Counted from the first letter of the stretch, positions 1 to 5,582 are shown. The stretch is DNA of 7,929 nt from Flavobacteriales bacterium (GCA_024640205.1 JAHEFL010000059.1:1-7929), one strand, 5' to 3'. Made by a program: numbers and translations. The notes: generated by a model from the letters alone, not told the origin.

Positions 1-1221
1 ATGCCGTGCATTGGGGAAGTGCCCCAGGTCCACCTTCAGCCCAACGTCCTCGATCCCGCTGAAGAGTTCGAAGGAGAATTGGTCCTGTTCGGCGTTGAAG
101 GCAAAGTCATAGTTACTGTAGGTCGCCGTGGCGTTCATGAACAGCTTGGGACCGAATACATGGTTCCATCTGGCGGACATGGTGGCATTGCCCCAGGGGA
201 TCCGGAATTGTGGGTCGCCGGGGTTCGTACCCGGGAAATCGAACACATCACGACCGAAGTAGCCGCTCAGGAATACACGATCCTTGTCGTTGATCCGGTA
301 GCTCGCCTTGGCGTTGAGGTCGTAGAAGTAGTACCCGGACCCGGCAAAGGCTGAGCCCTCGTTGATAAGGGGTTTGGTGAGCACATCGATGTAGGTCCGT
401 CGGCCACTGATGATGAACGAGCTGCGATCCTTCACGATCGGACCTTCCAAGGTCAGCCGGGAGGAGATCAGGCCGATGCCGCCCTGGCCGTGGAAGCCCT
501 TGTCGTTCCCATCCTTCATGCTGATGTCCAGCACCGAGGAGATCCGGCCGCCGTAGTTGGCCGGCATGCCACCCTTGATCAACTCGATGTTCTTCACCGC
601 ATCGGCATTGAACACGCTGAAGAAGCCGAAGAGGTGGCTCGCGTTGTACACCACGGCATCGTCCAGCAGGATCAGGTTCTGGTCCGGCCCACCGCCACGC
701 ACGTAAAGTCCGCTGTTCCCTTCACCGATGCTGGCGACCCCCGGCAGGAGCTGAACGGTTTTGAGGATGTCGATCTCCCCGAACAGAATGGGCAGCGTGC
801 TCAGCTTTTGCACATCCAGTTCATAGGTACCCATCTGCGTTCCTTCGGTGTTGTCCGCTCCCCGCTCACCGATCACCTCGAACTCCTTGCCCATGATCGC
901 CTTCGGAACGACCTCTATGTTCTGCTTCAGATCGGAGCTGATCGTAAGCGAGCGCTCGAAATCCTGGTATCCGATGTAGCTCACCGCGAGGGTATGGGTG
1001 CCGGCCGAAAGGTTGAGCACGTAATACCCGAAGGTGTTGGTGGAGGTGCCCCGCATGGTCTCCTTCACGAATACGTTGGCACCGATCAGCGCTTCTCCCG
1101 TGGCGGCATCGCGGACATAACCACTGATGGTGAGCTTGTCACCATCCTGCGCGAACAGGGCCCCGTTGGAGGCCGCGAAAGCAAGGAGCAGAAACGATCG
1201 AAGATGTTGCCTTATCGCCAT
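1..1221 (-). CDS. TonB-dependent outer-membrane receptor with carboxypeptidase-regulatory-like N-terminal domain (3' end beyond window)
   Basis: Reading the minus strand from the ATG at 1221 gives 407 codons with no stop, running off the left edge, so only the N-terminal half is present. Residues 1-25 form a signal peptide (LRSFLLLAFAA core, probable cut after LFAQ). Residues about 31-105 match the CarboxypepD_reg-like beta-sandwich of Bacteroidota receptors (SGYVRDAATGEALIGANV, then SYIGYQDF). A TonB plug domain follows, with LPGVASIGEG, LYVRGGGPDQN, ILLDDAVVYN and ELIKGGMPANYGG, and then the first beta-barrel strands. The family sits in the outer membrane and imports substrates using TonB-ExbBD energy. 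The substrate cannot be told from this half, and no SusD-like partner is visible in the window. It is transcribed away from the tRNA region with its own promoter. The family is secure; the transported ligand is unknown. Confidence 0.93.
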   Translation of the reverse strand, partial: MAIRQHLRSFLLLAFAASNGALFAQDGDKLTISGYVRDAATGEALIGANVFVKETMRGTSTNTFGYYVLNLSAGTHTLAVSYIGYQDFERSLTISSDLKQNIEVVPKAIMGKEFEVIGERGADNTEGTQMGTYELDVQKLSTLPILFGEIDILKTVQLLPGVASIGEGNSGLYVRGGGPDQNLILLDDAVVYNASHLFGFFSVFNADAVKNIELIKGGMPANYGGRISSVLDISMKDGNDKGFHGQGGIGLISSRLTLEGPIVKDRSSFIISGRRTYIDVLTKPLINEGSAFAGSGYYFYDLNAKASYRINDKDRVFLSGYFGRDVFDFPGTNPGDPQFRIPWGNATMSARWNHVFGPKLFMNATATYSNYDFAFNAEQDQFSFELFSGIEDVGLKVDLGHFPNARH

Positions 1222-1228
1222 GGGCGCG

Positions 1229-1236
1229 CAAAAATA
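1229..1236 (-). promoter_or_regulatory. Bacteroidota -7 element (TATTTTTG) of the TonB receptor gene
   Basis: On the minus strand the octamer TATTTTTG fits the Bacteroidota sigma-A -7 consensus TAnnTTTG exactly and lies 7 bases before the receptor ATG at 1221. The expected upstream TTG/TTTG element is weak: a TGTTCC stretch lies roughly 18 bases further up. Transcription starting just downstream would give a nearly leaderless mRNA, in keeping with the absence of a Shine-Dalgarno site. Position and motif are seen directly; function is inferred. Confidence 0.5.
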
Positions 1237-1360
1237 GGACTGCGTGGTAGCAGGAACATTTAAGGAGCCGTGAAGTTCATTGTTCAGTGCACGATGGGCT
1301 ATGGGATATCATATTCCACAAGGAAGCGGCGCGATGCCGTGCGCTGTGGGTATCCTTTCC

Positions 1361-1368
1361 TACATTTG
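1361..1368 (+). promoter_or_regulatory. -7 promoter element (TACATTTG) for the tRNA-Pro transcript
   Basis: TACATTTG fits TAnnTTTG exactly, faces the tRNA genes and lies 35 bases upstream of the broken tRNA copy and 113 bases upstream of the intact tRNA-Pro. No clear -33 TTG is visible about 20 bases upstream. A transcript from here would contain the broken copy as a leader, then the mature tRNA, and end at the hairpin at 1567-1599. Confidence 0.45.
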
Positions 1369-1403
1369 CCGCCCCATTGATAGCATCGATGTCGATGGAA
1401 AAT

Positions 1404-1459
1404 CGGGGTGTAGCGCAGCCCGGTAGCGCATCCCGCCATGGAGGCGGGATGGTCGCTGG
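1404..1459 (+). pseudogene. Broken 5' copy of tRNA-Pro with a replaced anticodon arm
   Basis: Bases 1403-1430 are identical over 28 nt to 1481-1508, that is, to the acceptor 5' strand, D-arm and base 26 of the intact tRNA-Pro. The anticodon arm then differs completely. In place of CTTGC-loop-GCAAG there is a perfect 8-bp hairpin, ATCCCGCC / GGCGGGAT, around the loop ATGGA (1430-1450). Identity returns for TGGTCGCTGG (1450-1459, equal to 1526-1535: variable loop plus T-stem 5' strand) and then stops. There is no T-loop, no 3' T-stem and no CACCCCG acceptor strand, so this copy cannot fold or be charged as a tRNA. Flanking bases 1391-1407 and 1452-1469 are also similar (GTCGaTGGAAAAT versus GTCGcTGGAAAAT), so the copy probably arose by short tandem duplication of the leader plus tRNA 5' half. 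Confidence 0.8.
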
Positions 1460-1481
1460 AAAATGCGGGACAAGGGAAATT

Positions 1482-1555
1482 CGGGGTGTAGCGCAGCCCG
1501 GTAGCGCACTTGCATGGGGTGCAAGTGGTCGCTGGTTCGAATCCAGTCACCCCGA
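1482..1555 (+). tRNA. tRNA-Pro, anticodon GGG
   Basis: The full cloverleaf can be folded by hand. The acceptor stem CGGGGTG (1482-1488) pairs with CACCCCG (1548-1554), with discriminator A at 1555. The D-arm is GCGC / GCGC (1491-1494, 1504-1507) around AGCCCGGTA. The anticodon stem CTTGC / GCAAG holds the loop ATGGGGT, with anticodon GGG at 1516-1518. The variable loop is TGGTC. The T-arm is GCTGG / CCAGT around TTCGAAT, with a G-U first pair. GGG reads CCC and CCU proline codons, and the D- and anticodon-loop sequences are typical of bacterial tRNA-Pro. The terminal CCA is not encoded; the next bases are CTGG. This is the only intact copy of three related sequences in the area. Confidence 0.96.
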
Positions 1556-1566
1556 CTGGTAGAGAG

Positions 1567-1599
1567 AAAGACCGCTCGGCGAAAGCTGAGCGGTCTTTT
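1567..1599 (+). terminator. Rho-independent terminator of tRNA-Pro
   Basis: AAAGACCGCTCGGC pairs with GCTGAGCGGTCTTT over 14 bp (one G-U) around a GAAA tetraloop, followed by a T-rich tail. It begins 11 bases after the tRNA and its tail ends 11 bases before the GIY-YIG start codon. It therefore separates tRNA transcription from the nuclease, unless there is readthrough. The tail runs into TTTCTTTG (1597-1604), one base from a TAnnTTTG element. Confidence 0.92.
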
Positions 1600-1610
1600 C
1601 TTTGGTAAGC

Positions 1611-1862
1611 ATGGCCATTTTCTACATCCTTCATTCAGCGACCCAAGATCGCTATTACGTTGGTCATACCACCGAACCGATGGAAGAGCGCTTGCGGAAG
1701 CATTTATCATCCAATGGAAAGTCGACCTCGCGAGCCAAGGACTGGCGCGCAGTGTATACCGAAGTGTCTGAGGACAAGTCATCCGCCTACGCTCGAGAGC
1801 GGGAGGTGAAAGCCTGGAAGAGTCGTCAGCGTTTGGAAGACCTGATCCGCGCAGTCCGGTAG
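1611..1862 (+). CDS. Small single-domain GIY-YIG nuclease (UvrC/URI-like)
   Basis: The 83-residue product is one GIY-YIG domain, the usual size for the stand-alone small proteins of this superfamily. The two core strands are FYIL (residues 4-7, in place of GIY) and YYVG (15-18, the YIG element). The conserved arginine is R27 in ERLRKHL. The metal-binding glutamate is probably E63 in AREREVKAWKSR, followed by the basic stretch common in the family. Such domains cut DNA by hydrolysis; the target of this one is unknown, and its active site looks intact. The ATG at 1611 is preferred over TTG at 1602 because a second gene stub downstream shares sequence from exactly this ATG. The last four codons and the stop (1849-1862) overlap a degraded tRNA-Pro copy. 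No dedicated promoter is obvious, so expression may depend on readthrough of the tRNA terminator. Confidence 0.88.
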   Translation: MAIFYILHSATQDRYYVGHTTEPMEERLRKHLSSNGKSTSRAKDWRAVYTEVSEDKSSAYAREREVKAWKSRQRLEDLIRAVR

Positions 1863-1905
1863 CGGCCGCCATACGTCGGAGTGCTGGTGGATCCAGTCAC
1901 CCCGA
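1849..1905 (+). pseudogene. Degraded tRNA-Pro copy (D-arm to 3' end) overlapping the GIY-YIG stop codon
   Basis: Two blocks match the intact tRNA-Pro in the right order. Bases 1849-1864 match the D-arm 1491-1506 at 15 of 16 positions. Bases 1891-1907 match the T-stem, acceptor strand, discriminator and two flanking bases (1541-1557) at 17 of 17, preceded by a shared GCTGGT (1883-1888). Between them the anticodon arm is lost and replaced by unrelated bases, and the T-loop is shortened by two. The remnant spans 57 nt against 65 in the intact gene. CGGAGTG (1877-1883) could pair at 6 of 7 positions with CACCCCG, giving a possible acceptor/T-arm-like hairpin, but that may be chance. It cannot be a decoding tRNA. 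Confidence 0.78.
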
Positions 1906-1911
1906 CTTGAC

Positions 1912-1942
1912 AAGAGGTCGTCTCACAGAGGCAGCCTCTTTT
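1912..1942 (+). terminator. Second terminator-like hairpin after the tRNA remnant
   Basis: AAGAGG (1912-1917) pairs with CCTCTT (1935-1940). The inner TCGTCTC / GAGGCAG adds a partly wobbled extension around an ACA loop, and a short T-run ends the element. It stands in the same place relative to the tRNA remnant and the second GIY-YIG stub as the terminator at 1567-1599 does in the intact unit, but its sequence has diverged. It may end transcription that reads through the nuclease gene. Confidence 0.55.
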
Positions 1943-1953
1943 GGTTCTAGAAT

Positions 1954-2019
1954 ATGGCCATCTTCTACATTCTTCATTCAGCGACAATTGGAAGTACACG
2001 TGTGACCGACCGTTCATAG
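1954..2019 (+). pseudogene. Truncated second GIY-YIG nuclease gene (N-terminal stub)
   Basis: From the ATG at 1954 the first 32 bases match the start of the intact nuclease (1611-1642) at 30 positions. Both differences are synonymous third-base T/C changes, so the first 11 residues, MAIFYILHSAT, are identical. After 1985 similarity ends abruptly and the frame closes after ten unrelated residues at TAG (2017-2019). No YIG strand, arginine or glutamate remains, so it cannot be a nuclease. The stub lies directly upstream of the M1 peptidase gene, which reads in a different frame. Confidence 0.82.
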
Positions 2020-2056
2020 CGCAGCTATTGGGTTCAAGCTGTTCTAAAGGGTCGAA

Positions 2057-2064
2057 TACCTTTG
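2057..2064 (+). promoter_or_regulatory. -7 element (TACCTTTG) of the M1 peptidase gene
   Basis: TACCTTTG fits TAnnTTTG exactly and ends 20 bases before the ATG at 2085, leaving a short leader. The -33 side is poor: the nearest TTG (2028-2030) is 26 bases upstream, longer than usual. Its position supports 2085 as the true start rather than any start upstream in the GIY-YIG stub. Confidence 0.5.
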
Positions 2065-2084
2065 CGACCCGCCGATCATTCTCA

Positions 2085-3962
2085 ATGAAATTCACATTCC
2101 TTCCATACTTGGCATCCCTTGTGTTCCTGCTTGGTTCATGCCAGGACAAGGGTACGTCAACTGCTGAGCAATACGTCATGGATCCACATAGTTGCGCCCG
2201 ACCGGAGGAGGCGGTGATCACACACCTCGATCTGGACATCAAGGTCGATATGGAGGCCAAGCGTATCGAGGGGACCGCGTCGTATGCGATCCGATCGGAA
2301 GGAGCCTCACTCATCTATCTGGACACGGACGGCCTGGAGATCCTGGATGTAGCGGACAAGGATGGCGCGCCGGCTAAATGGGAGCTCGGGGATAGCACAT
2401 TCCTCGGGCGACCGCTCAAGGTGGAATTGGGCAATGGATCGGATGGGATCAAGGTCACCTACCGAACAACACTTGGAGCAAAGGCCTTACAATGGTTGAG
2501 CCCGGTGCAGACCGCGGATGGGACGCATCCCTTCCTCTTCACCCAAGGGCAGGCCATCCTTACGCGCACCTGGATTCCGATCCAGGACAGTCCCGGGATC
2601 AGGATCACATACAACGCCAGGGTCACCGTGCCTTCGGAGTTGATGGCGGTGATGAGCGCATCGAACCCTCAGGAGCGCACAGCCGACGGGGTGTACACGT
2701 TCCGAATGGATCAGCCGATACCGGCCTACCTGATCGCACTTGCGGTCGGTGATCTGGAATTCCGCTCCATGGGACCACGGACAGGTGTGTATGCGGAACG
2801 CAGTATGGTGGATAAGGCTGCGTGGGAGTTCGCGGACACGGAGAGGATGCTCGAAGCCGCTGAATCCTTGTACGGGCCTTATCGCTGGGAACGGTACGAT
2901 GTCATCGTCCTGCCGCCCAGTTTCCCGTTCGGAGGAATGGAGAACCCAAGACTGACCTTCGCCACGCCTACCATCATCGCCGGAGATCGGTCCTTGACCG
3001 CGCTCATCGCCCATGAGATGGCACACAGCTGGAGCGGAAATCTGGTGACCAACGCCACCTGGGACGACTTCTGGTTGAACGAGGGATTCACGGTCTATTT
3101 TGAGAATCGCATCTGCGAAGCCGTGTACGGAAAGGATTTCGCGCAGATGCATCACTTGCTGGGGCACCAGGATCTGGTGGCGACCGTTGCGCGGATCAGT
3201 GCCGGGGAACATCCGGAGGACACCCACTTGCATCTTCATTTGGAAGGGCGTGATCCGGATGAAGGGATGACGGATGTCGCCTACGAGAAGGGCTTTGCCT
3301 TCCTGCGGCTGATCGAGGAAAAAGTGGGCCGCGAGAAGTTCGATGCTTTTCTGCGCGGATATTTCGAGCGGAACGCTTTTCGCAGCATGACCACAGAGCG
3401 CTTTTTGGCGTATCTCGATGATGAACTGCTTCGTCCGGCGAAGGTGCAATTGAACATTGCGGAATGGGTGGATGGTCCTGGCATTCCATCAGATATCATC
3501 CTTCCCACTTCGGAGCGTTTCGTGAAAGTGGATCAGGAACTGGACCGTTGGAGCAATGGAACTCCGGCGAAGGACCTGAACACTTCGGACTGGACCACCC
3601 ATGAGTGGCTGCATTTTCTCCGGGGACTGCCAGCTGACCTTGATGAAAAAGCGATGAGCGATCTGGACGGGACCTTTGGATTCACCCGGACCGGGAACAA
3701 TGAGATCCTGGCTGCATGGTTGGAACATTGTATCGCGTACGACTACGGTTCAGCCTATGAACGCTTGGATGGGTTCCTGACCACGGTCGGTCGGCGCAAG
3801 TTCCTGGTGCCTTTGTACCGACGGATGCAAGAGACGGAGAAGGGACGGATCATGGCGCAGGATATATACGCACACGCTCGTCCCAACTATCATTCGGTCT
3901 CCGTGAACACCCTGGACGAGCTCCTGCGGTGGAAGGACAACAAGCCTCCCGTGGCCTTCTAG
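2085..3962 (+). CDS. M1-family zinc aminopeptidase, leukotriene A4 hydrolase-like lipoprotein
   Basis: The product has 625 residues. Residues 1-19 are a lipoprotein signal (LVFLLGSC, lipidated Cys19), so it should be anchored in the envelope. The order then follows the LTA4H branch of M1: an N-terminal beta-domain to about 225; the substrate loop GGMEN (283-287); the zinc site HEMAH (310-314) with third ligand E333 in NEGFTVYFE; the likely transition-state tyrosine Y400 in AYEKGF; and a helical C-terminal domain. R570 and K572 in GRRKF match the Arg/Lys pair of LTA4H that binds the peptide carboxylate. It probably trims short peptides taken up from outside; epoxide hydrolase activity is not implied. 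The frame is open upstream to 1941, but that part is shifted GIY-YIG debris. The signal peptide and the -7 element place the start at 2085. It converges on the gene at 4034-4855. Confidence 0.93.
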   Translation: MKFTFLPYLASLVFLLGSCQDKGTSTAEQYVMDPHSCARPEEAVITHLDLDIKVDMEAKRIEGTASYAIRSEGASLIYLDTDGLEILDVADKDGAPAKWELGDSTFLGRPLKVELGNGSDGIKVTYRTTLGAKALQWLSPVQTADGTHPFLFTQGQAILTRTWIPIQDSPGIRITYNARVTVPSELMAVMSASNPQERTADGVYTFRMDQPIPAYLIALAVGDLEFRSMGPRTGVYAERSMVDKAAWEFADTERMLEAAESLYGPYRWERYDVIVLPPSFPFGGMENPRLTFATPTIIAGDRSLTALIAHEMAHSWSGNLVTNATWDDFWLNEGFTVYFENRICEAVYGKDFAQMHHLLGHQDLVATVARISAGEHPEDTHLHLHLEGRDPDEGMTDVAYEKGFAFLRLIEEKVGREKFDAFLRGYFERNAFRSMTTERFLAYLDDELLRPAKVQLNIAEWVDGPGIPSDIILPTSERFVKVDQELDRWSNGTPAKDLNTSDWTTHEWLHFLRGLPADLDEKAMSDLDGTFGFTRTGNNEILAAWLEHCIAYDYGSAYERLDGFLTTVGRRKFLVPLYRRMQETEKGRIMAQDIYAHARPNYHSVSVNTLDELLRWKDNKPPVAF

Positions 3963-3986
3963 TGGTTCCACTGGATAACGGAAATG

Positions 3987-4016
3987 AAAAAGCCTCCCGG
4001 GAACGGGAGGCTTTTT
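3987..4016. terminator. Bidirectional rho-independent terminator between convergent genes
   Basis: AAAAAGCCTCCCG pairs perfectly with CGGGAGGCTTTTT (13 bp) around GGAA, giving a GC-rich stem with an A-run on one side and a T-run on the other. It works in both directions: for the M1 peptidase (stop at 3962) and for the T9SS protein on the other strand (stop at 4034). Confidence 0.95.
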
Positions 4017-4033
4017 CGTGAAGGACTTCAGGA

Positions 4034-4855
4034 TCAACGAGCGAGTACGATCCGCTTCTGATCGGCGATCTCCTGACCGGCGTTCAACTTGAGGATGTAC
4101 TGACCATCGCTCAGTCCGCTAAGGTCCAGCGTATGGGTGCTGGTCCCGTTCGAGCTCGTCAGGGACATGCTCATCACTTGCTTACCAAGTACATCAAGCA
4201 CCTGGATGGTGGTCGATGCATTCGTGCGCGAGTTCACGTTCAAGGTGATGATGCCAGCGCTGGGCACAGGATACACATCCGTGAAGGAAGCGACGCTGTT
4301 CTCGTTGATACCCACCGCGCATGCGGCAGGCTGGATCCCGCTACCCGAAGGGAATGCGTTCACGTAAGTCTGCATGTTGCTGATCGGCCAGATGTCGTTC
4401 ACGATCATCGTGTTGTTCGGGCCGATGAGGCAATAGGTCGGGAACGCATTCACACCGAAGGCACTGTTGACGGTCCCACCTCCGCCTTCCGAGCTCACCG
4501 CAGGTGAATGTGCGAAGTTGCCGCCATACGTATTCTCATAGGCGATCACCTGGGCATTATTATCAGTCCCGTTGTTGATGGACATGCAGAACAGATCGGC
4601 GGCATTGCATCCGTAGGTCTCGTGCAGCTCGTTGAAGTATGGCTGCGTAGCCTGACATGGAGGGCAGGTGTCGAAGAAGAAATCCAGGACAACGTACTTC
4701 CCGGAGGAGGTGATGTCGTACAGCGAGTGCATGTTCCCTTCGGTATCCGTCACGGTGAAGTTGGCCACCGTGGATCCGTTGGGATAGTTGTTCGCCTGGG
4801 CCACCAAAAGGGCAGGCAATACGATCGAGGCAATGAAGAGTAGAGCTTTTTGCAT
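4034..4855 (-). CDS. Secreted thioredoxin-fold protein with type IX secretion C-terminal sorting domain
   Basis: The product has 273 residues. Residues 1-20 are a Sec signal peptide ending ALLVAQA. Residues about 25-165 form a TlpA/thioredoxin-like domain: FTVTDTEGN near the start, DFFFDTCPPC with redox cysteines C64 and C67, and the cis-proline P139 in NAFPTY. Residues about 190-273 are a T9SS type A sorting domain opening with VYPVPSAG and closing with a QKRIVLAR tail, which normally directs a protein through the outer membrane for surface attachment or release. Four further cysteines (C83, C90, C142, C179) may form structural disulfides. The frame is open upstream to 4909, but only the Met at 4855 begins a signal peptide. 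It probably acts as a disulfide reductase or oxidase outside the cell; the direction and partner are unknown. It is monocistronic, with a terminator on each side. Confidence 0.9.
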   Translation of the reverse strand: MQKALLFIASIVLPALLVAQANNYPNGSTVANFTVTDTEGNMHSLYDITSSGKYVVLDFFFDTCPPCQATQPYFNELHETYGCNAADLFCMSINNGTDNNAQVIAYENTYGGNFAHSPAVSSEGGGGTVNSAFGVNAFPTYCLIGPNNTMIVNDIWPISNMQTYVNAFPSGSGIQPAACAVGINENSVASFTDVYPVPSAGIITLNVNSRTNASTTIQVLDVLGKQVMSMSLTSSNGTSTHTLDLSGLSDGQYILKLNAGQEIADQKRIVLAR

Positions 4856-4891
4856 GGTTCTATTTTTTGTGAATGTATGTGTCCTGGGATG

Positions 4892-4916
4892 AAAACCATC
4901 CCACTTCAAGGGATGG
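4892..4916 (-). terminator. Rho-independent terminator of the E1-esterase operon
   Basis: On the minus strand CCATCCC pairs with GGGATGG (7 bp, 4910-4916 with 4896-4902) around a 7-base loop and is followed by TTTT. It lies 22 bases after the esterase stop and 36 bases before the start of the next minus-strand gene, so it separates the two transcripts. Confidence 0.75.
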
Positions 4917-4938
4917 ATATGGTGATCCTATGGCCTTC

Positions 4939-5577
4939 TCAGCGAGCGAGGCAGCGTCCCAATGTCACCGGTTCGAGTTCGTGCCCGCCTTCGAACACGG
5001 TCATTCGTTGATCGACCCCTGCTTCGGAAAGCCGCGCTGCGTTGCGCTCCGAAACGCTTAAAGGGACGAGAGGATCACGCGCACCGTGAATGACCTCCAC
5101 GGTCACATCCTTCCATGCCTCCTGCATTGCCGCAGGTTCAAGTTCCGGAGGCATGCTTCCTCCCCAAAGGACCATCCGTTCGATCCGTGACCTACCGTGC
5201 ATGGCCCAACGGCAGGTTGTCGCCACTCCTTGCGAGAATCCGAATACACCAAGCGAAGGCTCCTTGTTGGCATTATGCTGAAGTTCGAGCACCAATCGAT
5301 CCAGGTATTCAATGTGGTCAACGATCTCGTGCTTCCGGTCCTCGCGGGTCATCCAGGTGGCCCCCACACGTTCATGGGCCGCGTCCAGGTAAAATCTGGA
5401 AAGCCCCTCCGGCGCCACAATGCACATGTCCTTCTCCATTCCCTCGAATTTGTTCAGGAAAAAGCGGGCGAGCTGACCATAACCATGCAGCACCATCCAT
5501 ATGCGTTCCGCACGAACAGGGTCACCCAAAAGGTGATATCGGGCGGTTCTTGGAACGCGCAGGAAGCGTTCTTCCAT
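4939..5577 (-). CDS. Alpha/beta-hydrolase, small carboxylesterase (phospholipase/carboxylesterase-like)
   Basis: The 212-residue product has the compact serine-hydrolase fold. The oxyanion-hole strand is VLHGYGQ (29-35). The nucleophile elbow is GFSQG (113-117, Ser115). The acid is probably D168 in GARDPLVP, and the histidine is H199 in EGGHELEP. This arrangement and length fit the family annotated as predicted esterase or phospholipase/carboxylesterase. No signal peptide is seen, so it should be cytoplasmic. Its ATG lies 5 bases after the stop of the fused E1 gene and the two should be co-transcribed. One possible link is hydrolysis of acyl-esters or thioesters tied to 2-oxoacid oxidation, but the substrate cannot be read from sequence. 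It is followed by a terminator at 4892-4916. Confidence 0.88.
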   Translation of the reverse strand: MEERFLRVPRTARYHLLGDPVRAERIWMVLHGYGQLARFFLNKFEGMEKDMCIVAPEGLSRFYLDAAHERVGATWMTREDRKHEIVDHIEYLDRLVLELQHNANKEPSLGVFGFSQGVATTCRWAMHGRSRIERMVLWGGSMPPELEPAAMQEAWKDVTVEVIHGARDPLVPLSVSERNAARLSEAGVDQRMTVFEGGHELEPVTLGRCLAR

Positions 5578-5582
5578 GCTGC

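Larger units (their letters stand above)
1482..1985 (+). repeat. Tandem tRNA-Pro / terminator / GIY-YIG array, one intact unit and one decayed unit
   Basis: The order tRNA, hairpin terminator, GIY-YIG start occurs twice. Matching points are displaced by similar amounts: D-arm 1491 to 1849 (358), T-arm and acceptor 1541 to 1891 (350), nuclease ATG 1611 to 1954 (343). The first unit is complete. The second has lost the tRNA anticodon arm and all but the first 11 codons of the nuclease. The 5' tRNA remnant at 1404-1459 may be part of a third unit or a separate short duplication. Confidence 0.75.

Noticed and set aside
1302..1318. Near-palindrome TGGGATAT-C-ATATTCCA between the TonB gene and the tRNA promoter, possible operator.
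   Set aside because: It is a single occurrence with one mismatched pair, not close to either -7 element, and no regulator is linked; chance is a fair explanation.
1403..1508. Repeated blocks near the tRNA as a possible CRISPR or other regular repeat array.
   Set aside because: The repeated blocks are tRNA-Pro sequence with unequal spacing, there are too few copies, and there are no cas genes.
1404..1985. attL/attR sites of an integrated phage or genomic island at tRNA-Pro.
   Set aside because: The interval between the tRNA copies holds only the 252-bp nuclease gene, there is no integrase, and one remnant keeps the 5' rather than the 3' half of the tRNA, unlike usual integrase attachment repeats.
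2017..2025. TAGCGCAGC, identical to the start of the tRNA-Pro D-arm, as a possible fourth tRNA fragment.
   Set aside because: Nine bases only, with no following tRNA-like sequence that pairs; too short to separate from chance.
2487..3449. A 320-codon minus-strand frame within the M1 peptidase.
   Set aside because: It is the antisense of a gene with intact zinc-site motifs; no recognisable family or start context.
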